From contig OY804584.1 of the NCBI GenBank assembly GCA_963680875.1, positions 92,378,031 through 92,442,030 of the forward strand: a stretch of 64,000 bases of DNA. Direction: 5' to 3'. The position numbers and the translations under genes are program-made. A model generated the notes under the pieces. The model made no database searches. It had not been told where the DNA came from and worked only from the letters and a program-made list of their open reading frames with translations. The stretch comes from Bathymodiolus brooksi. Lineage: Eukaryota; Mollusca; Bivalvia; Mytilida; Modiolidae. This document shows positions 37,130 through 48,371 of the stretch, in pieces. Within the stretch, counting starts at the first letter, position 1, and every line of letters starts with the position of its first letter.

Positions 37130-38630
37130 TTTAGTAGAAGTTGAAGGTGGCCAGTATTTAGTAGAAGATGAAGACAGTCAGTATTTAGTAGAAATTGAAG
37201 GTGGTCAGTATTTAGTAGAAGTTGAAGGTGGCCAGTATTTGGTAGAAGTTGAAGTTGGTCCGTATTTAGTAGAAGTTGAAGTCAGTCAGTATTTGGTAGA
37301 AGTTGAAAGCAATCATTATTTGGTAGAAGTTGAAGGTGGTCAGTATTTGGTTGAAGTTGAAAGTGGCCAGTATTTGGTAGAAGTTGAAGTCTGTCAGTGC
37401 TTGATATAAGTTGAAGTCAGTCAGTATTTGGTAGAAGTTGAAAGCAATCATTATTTGGTAGAAGTTGAAGGGGGTCAGTATTTGGTAAAAGTTGAAGTCT
37501 GTCAGTGTTTAATAGAAGTTGAAGGCAGTCATTATCTGGTAGAAGTTGAAGGCGGTCAGTATATAGTAGAAGTTGAAGGCGGTCAGTATTTGGTAGAAGA
37601 TGAAGGCAGTCAGTATTTGGTAGAAGTTGAAGTCAGTCAGTGTTTGATAGAAGTTGAAGTCGGTCAGTGCTTGGTAGAAGTTGAAGGAGGTCAGTGTTTG
37701 GTAGAAGTTGTAGTCAGTCAGTGTTTGGTAGAAGTTGAAGGAGGTTAGTATTTGGTAGAGGTTGAAGTCAGTCAGCGTTTCATAAAAGTTGAAGGAGGTC
37801 AATATTTGGTAGTAGTTGAAGGAGGTCGGTATTTGGTAGAAGTTGAGGTCAGTCAGTGTTTAATAGAAGTTGAAGGCAGTCAGTATTTGGTAGAAGTTGA
37901 AGAGGGTCAGTATTTGGTAGAAGTTGAAGTCAGTCAGTGTTTCATAAAAGTTGAAGGAGGTCAGTATTTGGTAGAAGTTGAAGGAGGTTAATGCTTGGTA
38001 GAAGTTGAAGGCAGTCAGTATTTGGTAGAAGTTGAAGGGGGTCAGTATTTGGTAGAAGTTGAAGTCAGTCAGTGTTTCATAAAAGTTGAAGGAAGTCAGT
38101 ATTTGGTAGTAGTTGAAGGAGGTCAGTATTTGGTAGAAGTTGAAGGAGGTCAGTATTTGTTAGAAGTTGAAGGAGGTCAGTATTTGATAGAAGTTGAAGT
38201 CAGTATTTGGTAGAAGCTGAAGACAGTCAGTATTTAGTAGAAGTTGAAGGTGGCCAGTATTTAGTAGAGGTTGAAGGTGACCAGTATCTAATAGAAGTTG
38301 AAGACAGTCAGTATTTGGTAGAAGTTGAAGGTGGTCAGTATTTAGTAGAAGTTGAAGGTGGCCAGTATTTGGTAGAGGTTGAAGTCGGTCCGTATTAAGT
38401 AGAAGTTAAAGTCAGTCAGTATTTGGTAGAAGTTGAAAGCAATCAGTATTTGGTAGAAGTTGAAGGTGGTCAGTAGTTGGTTGAAGTTGAAGGTGGCCAG
38501 TATTTGGTAAAAGTTGAAGTCTGTCATGGTTTGATAGAAGTTGAAGGAGGTCAGTGTTTTGTAGAAGTTGAAGTCAGTCAGTATTTAGTAGAAGTGTTGG
38601 GAAGAAGCTGAAGGTCAGTATTTGGTAGAA
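37130..38630 (+). repeat. 2-kb higher-order segment, copy 2
   Basis: Partner of 35140-36590. The 'cattatctgg' marker is at about 37530. Confidence 0.75.
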
Positions 38631-39009
38631 GTTGAAGGCAGTCAGTTTTTGGTAGAATTTGAAGTTAGTCAGTATTTGATTGACGTTGAAGGCAGTCAGT
38701 GTTTGATAGAGGTTGAAATCAATCAGTATTTGGTAGAAGTTGAAGGGGGTCAGTATTTGGTAAAGGTTGAAGTCTGTCGGTATTTGATAGAAGTTGAAGG
38801 CAGTCAATATTTGGTAGAAGTTGAAGACAGTCAGTATTTGGTAGAAGTTGAAGGCGGTCAGTATATAATAGAAGTTGAAGACAGTCAGTATTTGGTAGAA
38901 GATGAAGTCGGTCAGTATGTGGTAGAAGATGAAGGCAGTCAGTATTTGTTAGAAGTTGAAGGAGGTCAGCATTTGGTAGAAGTTGAAGTCGGTCAGTATT
39001 TTGTAGAAG

Positions 39010-39860
39010 TTGAAGAGTCAGTATTTGGTAGAAGTTGAAGGTGGCCAGTATTTGGCAGAAATTGAATTCAGTCAGTATTTAGTAGAAGTTGAAGTCAGTC
39101 AGTATTTGGTAGGAGTTGAAGGCAGTCAGTACTTGATAGAAGTTGAAGGAGGTCAGTATTTGGCGGAGTTGAAGATGGCCAGTATTTGGTAAAAGTTGAA
39201 GGAGGTCAGTATTTGGTAGAAGTTGAAGTAAGTCAGTGTTTGGTAGAAGTTGAAGGAGGTCAGTGCTTGGTAGAAGTTGAAGGCAGTCAATATTTGGTAG
39301 AAGTTGAAGGGGGTCAGTATTTGGTAGAAGTTGAAGTCAGTCAGTGTTTCATAAAAGTTGAAGGAGGTCAGTATTTGGTAGTAGTTGAAGGAGGTCAGTA
39401 TTTGGTAGAAGTTGAAGGAGGTCAGTGCTTGGTAGAAGTTGAAGGCAGTCAATATTTGGTAGAAGTTGAAGTCAGTATTTGGTAGAAGTTGAAGTCAGTC
39501 TGTATTTAGCAGAAGTTGAAGGTGGTCAGTATTTAGTAGAAATTGAAGGTGGCCAGTATTTGGTAGAAGTTGAAGACAGTCACTATTTAGTAGAAGTTGA
39601 AGGTGGTCAGTATTTAGTAGAAGTTGAAGGTGGCCAGTATTTGGTAGTAGTTGCTGTCGGTACGTATTTAGTTGAAGTTGAAGTCAGTCAGTATTTGGTA
39701 GAAGTTGAAGGCAGTCAGTATTTGTTAGAAGTTGAAGGAGGTCAGTATTTGGTAGAAGCTGAAGTCAGTATTTTGTAGAAGTTGAAGTCAGTATTTAGTA
39801 GAAGTTGAAGGTGGTCAGTATTTGGTAGAAGTTGAAGTCAGTCAGTGAAGGAAGTCAGTA
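39010..39860 (+). repeat. 1358-bp higher-order repeat, copy 1
   Basis: Repeats at 40368-41220 with a constant 1358-bp offset (39479 to 40837). Both copies end with the unusual junction 'gtcagtcagtgaaggaagtc', which fuses two units. Confidence 0.8.
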
Positions 39861-40367
39861 TTTGGTAGAAGTTGAAGGTGGTCAGTATTTGGTTGAAGTT
39901 GAAGGTGGCCAGTATTTGGTAAAAGTTGAAGTCTGTCATGGTTTGAAAGAAGTTGAAGGAGGTCAGTGTTTTGTAGAAGTTGAAGTCAGTCAGTATTTAG
40001 TAGAAGTGTTTGGAAGAAGCTGAAGGTCAGTATTTGGTAGAAGTTGAAGGCAGTCAGTTTTTGGTAGAATTTGAAGTTAGTCAGTATTTGATTGACGTTG
40101 AAGGCAGTCAGTGTTTGAAAGAGGTTGAAGTCAATCAGTATTTTGTAGAAGTTGAAGGGGGTCAGTATTTGGTAAAGGTTGAAGTCTGTCGGTGTTTGAT
40201 AGAAGTTGAAGGCAGTCAATATTTGGTAGAAGTTGAAGACAGTCAGTATTTGGTAGAAATTGAAGGCGGTCAGTATATAATGGAAGTTGAAGACAGTCAG
40301 TATTTGTTAGAAGTTGAAGGAGGTCAGCACTTGGTAGAAGTTGAAGTCGGTCAGTATTTTGTAGAAG

Positions 40368-41220
40368 TTGAAGAGTCAGTATTTGGTAGAAGTTGAAGGT
40401 GGCCAGTATTTGGCAGAAATTGAATTCGGTCAGTAATTAGTAGAAGTTGAAGTCAGTCAGTATTTGGTAGGAGTTGAAGGCAGTCAGTACTTGATAGAAG
40501 TTGAAGGAGGTCAGTATTTGGCGAAGTTGAAGGTGGCCAGTATTTGGTAAAAGTTGAAGGAGGTCAGTATTTGGTAGAAGTTGAAGGAAGTCAGTGTTTG
40601 GTAGAAGTTGAAGGAGGTCAGTACTTGGTAGAAGTTGAAGGCAGTCAATATTTGGTAGAAGTTGAAGGGGGTCATTATTTGGTAGAAGTTGAAGTCAGTC
40701 AGTGTTTCATAAAAGGTGAAGGAGGTCAGTATTTGGTAGTAGTTGAAGGAGGTCAGTATTTGGTAGAAGTTGAAGGAGGTCAGTGCTTGGTAGAAGTTGA
40801 AGGCAGTCAATATTTGGTAGAAGTTGAAGTCAGTATTTGGTTGAAGTTGAAGTCAGTCTGTATTTAGCGGAAGTTGAAGGTGGTCAGTATTTAGTAGAAA
40901 TTGAAGGTGGCCAGTATTTGGTAGAAGTTGAAGACAGTCAGTATTTAGTAGAAGTTGAAGGTGGTCAGTATTTAGTAGAAGTTGAAGGTGGCCAGTATTT
41001 GGTAGTAGTTGCTGTCGGTACGTATTTAGTTGAAGTTGAAGTCAGTCAGTATTTGGTAGAAGTTGAAGGCAGTCAGTATTTGTTAGAAGTTGAAGGAGGT
41101 CAGTATTTGGTAGAAGCTGAAGTCAGTATTTGGTAGAAGTTGAAGTCAGTATTTAGTAGAAGTTGAAGGTGGTCAGTATTTGGTAGAAGTTGAAGTCAGT
41201 CAGTGAAGGAAGTCAGTATT
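40368..41220 (+). repeat. 1358-bp higher-order repeat, copy 2
   Basis: Partner of 39010-39860. The junction marker recurs once more near 42910. Confidence 0.8.
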
Positions 41221-43864
41221 TGGTAGTAGTTGAAGGAGGTCAGTATTTGGTAGAAGTTGAAGGAGGTCAGTATTTGTTAGAAGTTGAAGGAGGTCAGTAT
41301 TTGATAGAAGTTGAAGTCAGTATTTGGTAGAAGTTGAAGTCAGTATGTATTTAGCAGAAGTTGAAGGTGGTCAGTATTTAGTAGAAGTTGAAGGTGGCCA
41401 GTATTTGGTAGAAGTTGAAGAAAGTCAGTATTTAGTAGAAGTTGAAGGTGGCCATTATTTGGTAGAAGTTGCAGTCGGTCCGTATTTAGTAGAAGTTGAA
41501 GTCAGTCGGTATTTGTTAGAAGTTGAAGGAGGTCAGTATTTGGTAGAAGTTGAAGTCAGTATTTAGTAGAAGTTGAAGGCAGTCAGTATTTGTTAGAAGT
41601 TGAAGGAGGTCAGTATTTGGTAGAAGTTGAAGTCAGTATTTGGTAGAAGTTGAAGGTGACCAGTATTTAGTAGAAATTGAAGGTGGCCAATATTTAGTAG
41701 AAGATGAAGACAGTCAGTATTTAGTAGAAATTGAAGGTGGTCAGTATTTGTAGAAGTTGAAGTTGGTCCGTATTTAGTAGAAGTTGAAGTCAGTCAGTAT
41801 ATGGTAGAAGTTGAAAGCAATCATTATTTGGTAGAAGTTGAAGGTGGTCAGTATTTGGTTGAAGTTGAAGGTGGCCAGTATTTGGTAGAAATTGAAGTCT
41901 GTCAGTGTTTGATAGAAGTTGAAGGAGGTCAGTGTTTGGTAGAAGTTGAAGTCAGTCAGTATTTGGTAGAAGTTGAAGGGGGTCAGTATTTGGTAAAAGT
42001 TGAAGTCTGTCAGTGTTTAATAGAAGTTGAAGGCAGTCATTATCTGGTAGAAGTTGAAGGCGGTCAGTATATAGTAGAAGTTGAAGGCGGTCAGTATTTG
42101 GTAGAAGATGAAGGCAGTCAGTATTTGGTAGAAGTTGAAGTCAGTCAGTGTTTGATAGAAGTTGAAGTCGGTCGGTGTTTGGTAGAAGTTGAAGGAGGTC
42201 AGTGTTTGGTAGAAGTTGTAGTCAGTCAGTGTTTGGTAGAAGTTGAAGGAGGTTATTATTTGGTAGAGGTTGAAGTCAGTCAGTGTTTAATAGAAGGTGA
42301 AGGCAGTCAGTATTTGGTAGAAGTTGAGGTCAGTCAGTGTTTGATAGAAGTTGAAGTCAATCAGTGTTTAATAGAAGTTGAAGTCAGTCAGCATTTGGTA
42401 GAAGTTGAAGTCAGTCAGTGTTTCATAAAAGTTGAAGGAGGTCAGTATTTGGTAGTAGTTGAAGGAGGTCAGTATTTGGTAGAAGTTGAAGGAGGTCAGT
42501 GCTTGGTAGAAGTTGAAGGCAGTCAATATTTGGTAGAAGTTGAAGTCAGTATTTGGTAGAAGTTGAAGTCAGTCTGTATTTAGCAGAAGTTGAAGGTGGT
42601 CAGTATTTAGTAGAAATTGAAGGTGGCCAGTATTTGGTAGAAGTTGAAGACAGTCAGTATTTAGTAGAAGTTGAAGGTGGTCAGTATTTAGTAGAAGTTG
42701 AAGGTGGCCAGTATTAGGTTGAAGTTGCAGTCGGTACGTATTTAGTTGAAGTTGAAGTCAGTCAGTATTTGGTAGAAGTTGAAGGCAGTCAGTATTTGTT
42801 AGAAGTTGAAGAGGGTCAGTATTTGGTAGAAGCTGAAGTCAGTATTTGGTAGAAGTTGAAGTCAGTATTTAGTAGAAGTTGAAGGTGGTCAGTATTTGGT
42901 AGAAGTTGAAGTCAGTCAGTGAAGGAAGTCAGTATTTGGTAGTAGTTGAAGGAGGTCAGTATTTGGTAGAAGTTGAAGGAGGTCAGTATTTGTTAGAAGT
43001 TGAAGGAGGTCAGTATTTGATAGAAGTTGAAGTCAGTATTTGATAGAAGATGAAGTCAGTATGTATTTAGCAGAAGTTGAAGGTGGTCAGTATTTAGTAG
43101 AAGTTGAAGGTGGCCAGTATTTGGTAGAAGTTGAAGACAGTCAGTATTTAGTAGAAGTTGAAGGTGGCCATTATTTGGTAGAAGTTGCAGTCGGTCCGTA
43201 TTTAGTAGAAGTGGAAGTCAGTCGGTATTTGGTAGAAGTTGAAGGCAGTCAGTATTTGTTAGAAGTTGAAGGAGGTCAGTATTTGGTAGAAGTTGAAGTC
43301 AGTATTTAGTAGAAGTTGAAGGCAGTCAGTATTTGTTAGAAGTTTAAGGAGGTCAGTATTTGGTAGAAGTTGAAGTCAGTATTTGGTAGAAGTTGAAGGT
43401 GACCAGTATTTAGTAGAAATTGAAGGTGGCCAATATTTAGTAGAAGATGAAGACAGTCAGTATTTAGTAGAAATTGAAGGTGGTCAGTATTTAGTAGAAG
43501 TTGAAGGTGGCCAGTATTTGGTAGAAGTTGAAGTCAGTATTTGGTAGAAGTTGAAGGTGACCAGTATTTAGTAGAAATTGAAGGTGGCCAATATTTAGTA
43601 GAAGATGAAGACAGTCAGTATTTAGTAGATATTGAAGGTGGTCAGTATTTAGTAGAAGTTGAAGGTGGCCAGTATTTGGTAGAAGTTGAAGTTGGTCCGT
43701 ATTTAGTAGAAGTTGAAGTCAGTCAGTATATGGTAGAAGTTGAAAGCAATCATTATTTGGTAGAAGTTGAAGGTGGTCAGTATTTGGTTGAAGTTGAAGG
43801 TGGCCCGTATTTGGTAGAAATTGAAGTCTGTCAGTGTTTGATATAAGTTGAAGGAGGTCAGTGT

Positions 43865-45670
43865 TTGGTAGAAGTTGAAGTCAGTCAGTATTTGGTAGAA
43901 GTTGAAGGGGGTCAGTATTTGGTAAAAGTTGAAGTCTGTCAGTGTTTAATAGAAGTTGAAGGCAGTCATTATCTGGTAGAAGTTGAAGGCGGTCAGTATA
44001 TAGTAGAAGTTGAAGGCGGTCAGTATTTGGTAGAAGATGAAGGCAGTCAGTATTTGGTAGAAGTTGAAGTCAGTCAGTGTTTGATAGAAGTTGAAGTCGG
44101 TCGGTGTTTGGTAGAAGTTGAAGGAGGTCAGTGTTTGGTAGAAGTTGTAGTCAGTCAGTGTTTGGTAGAAGTTGAAGGAGGTTAGTATTTGGTAGAGGTT
44201 GAAGTCAGTCAGTGTTTAATAGAAGTTGAAGGCAGTCAGTATTTGGTAGAAGTTGAGGTCAGTCAGTGTTTGATAGAAGTTGAAGTCAATCAGTGTTTAA
44301 TAGAAGTTGAAGTCAGTCAGCATTTGGTAGAAGTTGAAGTCAGTCAGTGTTTGATAGACGCTGAAGGAGGTCAGTAATTGGTAGAAGTTGAAGTCGGTCA
44401 GTATTTGGTAGAAGTTGAAGGTCAGTGCTTGGTAGAAGTTGAAGTCAGTGAGTGTTTGGTGGAAGTTAAAGTCAGTCAGTGTTTGGTAGAAGTTGAAGTC
44501 GGTCAGTGCTTAGTAAAAGTTGAAGTCAGTCAGTATTTGGTGGAAATTGAAGGCAGTCAGTATTTGGTAGAAGTTGAAGGTGGTAAGTTTTTGGTTGAAG
44601 TTGAAGGTGGCCAGTAATTGGTAAAAGTTGAAGTCAGTCAGTGTTTGAGAGAAGTTGAAGGAGGTCAGTGTGTGGTAGAAGTTGAAGTCAATCAGTGTTT
44701 GGTAGAAGTTGAAGGAGGTCAGTATTTGGTAGAAGTTTAAAGGGTCAGTATTTGGTAGAAGTTGAAGTCAGTCAGTATTTGGTAGAAGTTGAAGGTGGTC
44801 AGTATTTGGTAAAAGTTGAAGTCTGTCAGTGCTTAATAGAAGTTGAAGGCAGTCATTATCTGGTAGAAGTTGAAGGCGGTCAGTATATAGTAGAAGTTGA
44901 AGGCGGTCAGTATTTGGTAGAAGATGAAGGCAGTCAGTATTTGGTAGAAGTTGAAGTCAGTCAGTGTTTGGTAGAAGTTGAAGGTGGCCAGTATTTGGCA
45001 GAAGTTGAATTCGGTCGGTATTTAGTAGAAGTTGAAGACAGTCAGTATTTGGTAGGAGTTGAAGGCAGTCAGTGCTTGATAGAAGTTGTAGGAGGTCAGT
45101 ATTTGGTTGAAGGTGAAGGTGGCCAGTATTTGGTAAAAGTTGAAGTCAGTAAGTGTTTGACAGAAGTTGAAGTCGGTCAGTCTTTGGTAGAAGTTGAAGG
45201 AGGTCAGTGTTTGGTAGAGGTTGTAGTCAGTCAGTGTTTTGTAGAAGTTGAAGGAGGTTAGTATTTGGTAGAGGTTGAAGTCAGTCAGTGTTTAATAGAA
45301 GTTGAAGGCAGTCAGTATTTGGTAGAAGTTGAAGTCAGTCCGTGTTTGATAGAAGTTGAAGTCAGTCAGTGTTTAATAGAAGTTGACGTCAGTCAGCATT
45401 TGGTAGAGGTTGAAGTCAGTCAGTGTTTGATAGACGCTGAAGGAGGTCAGTAATTGGTAGAAGTTGAAGTCGGTCAGTATTTGGTAGAAGTTGAAGCTCA
45501 GTGCTTGGTAGAAGTTGAAGTCAGTGCGTGTTTGGTAGAAGTTGAAGTCGGTCAGTGCTTAGTAGAAGTTGAAGTCAGTCAGTATTTGGTGGAAGTTGAA
45601 AGCAGTCAGTATTTGGTAGAATTTGAAGGTGGTAAGTTTTTGGTTGATGTTGAAGGTGGCCAGTAATTGG
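43865..45670 (+). repeat. Terminal nested duplications of about 0.9 and 1.1 kb
   Basis: 43865-44040 recurs at 44752 (offset 887). 44189-44617 recurs at 45265-45666 (offset 1076 at the start). These are the shortest higher-order periods in the array and lie at its right end. Confidence 0.75.
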
Positions 45671-45962
45671 TAAAAGTTGAAGTCAGTCAATGATTGATAG
45701 AAGTTGAAGGAGGTCAGTGTGTGGTAGAAGTTGAAGTCAACCAGTGCTTGGTAGAAGTTGAAGGAGGTCAGTATTTGGTAGAATTTGAAAGGGTCAGTAT
45801 TTGGTAGAAGTTGAAGTCAGTCAGTGTTTGGTAGAAGTTGAAGGAGGTGAGTGTTTGGTAGAAGTTGAAGGAGGTCAGTGTTTGGTAGAAGTTGAAGGTC
45901 AGTATTTGGTAGAAGTTGAAGGAGGTCAGTATTTGGTAGAAGTTGAAGGACGTCAGTGTTTG

Positions 45963-46917
45963 TCAATTGTGCTAAATGATAATACAGATAAATGTCACAT
46001 CTTTGTATACGTAAAACATAACTTGTAACATTAACAGGTGGTAGTGGTCTTTGCTGCTTCGTTGCAAGGGGAAATATTCCGATTTATTGGTCCCTTGTCC
46101 CGTGTTAGTACTAAATTTACGATCGTAGTCCGGTACCCGTGTCAATGTTACCAGTATAATGCTTGTAACTTGGTCTTGTCATGAATATAGCTGAAAGTTT
46201 AAATTAACAAACAATCATTGCCATCAATAATGATTTGTGACAAAACATATATTCTTACTAAGTTCAAAGGTCCACTCTCCTCAGTTTTAACGACTGCTTT
46301 ATAACATAACCCCTTTTTTTCACATGATGTAGATGGAGAGAATGTAAATTATTACTTTTTTCGTTTCCCGTGATATCAAACTGCTCAATCAATCAACCAA
46401 AAGTATTATCAATATATATGATTGATTATTAGGAAAGAACAATTTAACACCAAACAGGTAATATTGTAAATTTCTTTCTACGACGATTATATAGGAAAGA
46501 GTACACGCATTTTTTTTATCGAAACATCTTAAAAACACATTCTTAACATGTGATTAATTCAATATCATTAGTCATATGACATGTTTGAGTGGTTATTAAA
46601 AAAATAACCCCAACAACCTAGCAGATCGTTTTACGAATACTTTAACATATAGGCGTTTCAATGTTCATGAATATAAGTTCGACTGTACCAATAATTCTCG
46701 GTGAAGCATTACTGCATGTGACTATAACGCGTCCTATATACAAGTGTATAATTTATACTTTTATTTGTTATAAAATTAAAATATCGTACTATTAAATGAT
46801 TTTTCTATTAATATAAAAATGTAATATATTATGACTATTATATGTTTTTTATATAAATGTTTTATCTTGAATACCTAGTGTAGATTATTCTAGGAAAATA
46901 TATATATATACATAAAG
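45963..46917. other. Unique sequence right of the array
   Basis: No gene seen. The first 200 bp ('tttgctgcttcgttgcaagg') may be part of a dispersed repeat. The rest is AT-rich and ends in a short TA run at 46901-46912. Confidence 0.4.
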
Positions 46918-47050
46918 ATGGTGTTTGACGCCACTTTCAGCAATATTTCAGTTATTTCGCGTGGTGGTCAGTTTTATTGGTAGAGGAAACCGGAGTACCT
47001 GGAGAAAACCACCGACCTGTTGCAAATCACGGACAAACTTTATCACATAA
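46918..47050 (-). repeat. SINE tail fragment, minus strand
   Basis: Reads 'gacgccactttcagcaatat', then 'gtggtggtcagttttattgg', 'taga' and 'ggaaaccggagtacc', ending 'acaaactttatcac'. This is the reverse complement of the tail of the SINE at 51221-51489, beginning from its 'gtgataaagttta' segment. The tRNA head is absent. Confidence 0.75.
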
Positions 47051-47236
47051 TGTTGTATCGAGTAGTTTGAGTAAAAAGTTACCATAAATCGTTTTACTTG
47101 ATTCACCTCTCTCATCTACATATAATATTACATGTATAATAATAATAAACGACAAATGTATATCTACCACATTTGTATATCTGTAATGTCCAGGACAGGT
47201 TATGCTTGCCAAATATCGCTTAAGTATGAACCCAAG

Positions 47237-47480
47237 CAGGAGCAGGGGGGCAAACAAAAGGGGTGCCACATACCCTCCTTTCAAAAAGTGTTTCTGCCCT
47301 CCCACATTTTTGTGCATTTTTGAAATCAAAAGGTAATTAAGGGTGTTTGAAGCTGAAAGACCTATTTATTGCTTTTCAGTTTTGAAAGTTTTAAAGCTTA
47401 CCCCTCCACTTTGCCGTCACCTCATGAAGTTTGCACCCACTTTCCAACGTTTCCACCCACATTCCGATCCGCCACTACAG
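47237..47480. mobile_element. Decayed GC-terminated MITE-like element
   Basis: 'gcaggagcaggggggcaaac' on the left and 'cattccgatccgccactac' on the right resemble the degenerate ends of the 'ggcggatccag' family. The interior has poly-pyrimidine stretches with no coding content. Confidence 0.4.
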
Positions 47481-47507
47481 AGCATGGATCGTTTAAGTTA
47501 ACAGATA

Positions 47508-47716
47508 TTTCGTATCGTTTGCGTTTTGCGTTCGTTTCGTTTGCGTGTATCGTTCGTTCGTTTTTCGCTTTCCGTTCGTTTGCGCTTTGTTCGTTTGTTT
47601 CGTGTATCGTTCGTTTCGTTCGTCAGTTTGACTACACGAACGCACGAAACGAAATACGAACGAACGATACACGAATCGAACGAACGAACGATACACGAAA
47701 CGAACGCACGCTTCAC
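47508..47716. repeat. Foldback 'cgttcgttt' low-complexity array
   Basis: Tandem variants of 'cgtttcgtgtatcgttcg' run to about 47628, followed by their complement ('cgaacgaacgatacacgaa') to 47716. The block can therefore fold on itself. The four overlapping ORFs on both strands (Arg/Ser/Phe-rich) are artefacts. The same motif forms a one-sided array at 62832-63065. Confidence 0.8.
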
Positions 47717-47719
47717 CAG

Positions 47720-48020
47720 ATCACGTGACACTTATAAATAAACAAACGCCTCTGGCAGTTTCACCTGGGAAATGCATGCACTGCAGATGTGAAATGTCAA
47801 CTCTTAATTTCATTCTAATTAACAATTATATGACCCTTTGAAGCCACACACCTCGAGCTCTCGGACAGTTTGACCGAGAAAATAACTGATACACCTATCT
47901 CTGGTTGTCAATACAGAATCCGAATAATTATATTAAAATAAATTCTGTATAATTATTAAACAACAGTATTTAGAAAAAAACTGCTGGAACCTGCTAATCT
48001 GGGTCACGGGTCACTGTAAT
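47720..48020. other. Unique sequence
   Basis: No coding content. Two similar phrases, 'gcctctggcagtttcacctg' (47749) and 'ctctcggacagtttgaccga' (47859), may belong to the neighbouring repeat. Confidence 0.4.
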
Positions 48021-48023
48021 CGG

Positions 48024-48371
48024 GCGGCTGTATCTTGAAACAGATACGGTGTTGAAAAAACTGTTGACACTCATAAAATATTGATAAATGCAATAAAATG
48101 TTATGTTTGTCTTCAAGAAATATGATAGACAAAACCATGTGTGAAGTTTTATTACGAAATATCTACGATTTCTATGTAAATTTACGAGTTGAAGTTGCGG
48201 CTGTATCGAGAAACAGATACGGTGTTGAAAAAAACTGTTGATACTCATAAAATATTGATAAATGCAATAAAATTTTATGTTTGTCTTCAAGAAATATGAT
48301 AGACTAAACCATGTGGTGAAGTTTTATGACGAAATATCTCCAATTTCTATGTAAATTTACGAGTTGAAGTG
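48024..48371 (+). repeat. Tandem duplication, 2 x about 173 bp
   Basis: Unit 1 (48024-48196) and unit 2 (48197-48371) both start 'gcggctgtatc' and end 'tttacgagttgaagt', with roughly 90% identity by eye. ORFs here are the same translation repeated and are not supported. Confidence 0.9.

Larger units (their letters stand above)
12721..45962 (+). repeat. 33-kb 27-bp minisatellite (giant tandem array)
   Basis: An unbroken run of 1200 or more units built on a conserved core 'cagtatttggtagaagttga' preceded by a six-base variable lead (ggaggt, ggtggt, ggtggc, ggcagt, gtcagt, gacagt, gtcggt and others). With a 27-nt period, plus-strand frames read GGQYLVEVE-type nonapeptides and minus-strand frames read NFYQILTAF-type ones, for up to 253 codons. 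Two recurrent variants break them: a 23-bp unit lacking one 'gtca' (for example 13569-13591) and a 26-bp unit with 'ttggcgaag' (13191-13216). After either, the shifted frame hits the TAG/TAA in 'tttggtaR', giving ORF ends of the form SIW-stop. No promoter, signal peptide or unique coding flank was found, so I treat it as non-coding satellite DNA. A typical unit has about 10 G to 1 C, so the plus strand is strongly G-rich. Confidence 0.93.

Noticed and set aside
12713..45666. Dozens of ORFs of 60-253 codons with GGQYLVEVE-type repeats, plus minus-strand NFYQILTAF-type ORFs
   Set aside because: A 27-nt period keeps any stop-free frame open. Frames are cut repeatedly by 23-bp and 26-bp units, both strands are open, and there is no unique N- or C-terminal coding sequence.
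47369..47741. Overlapping ORFs of 67-119 codons
   Set aside because: Translations of the 'cgttcgttt' foldback in several frames and both strands.
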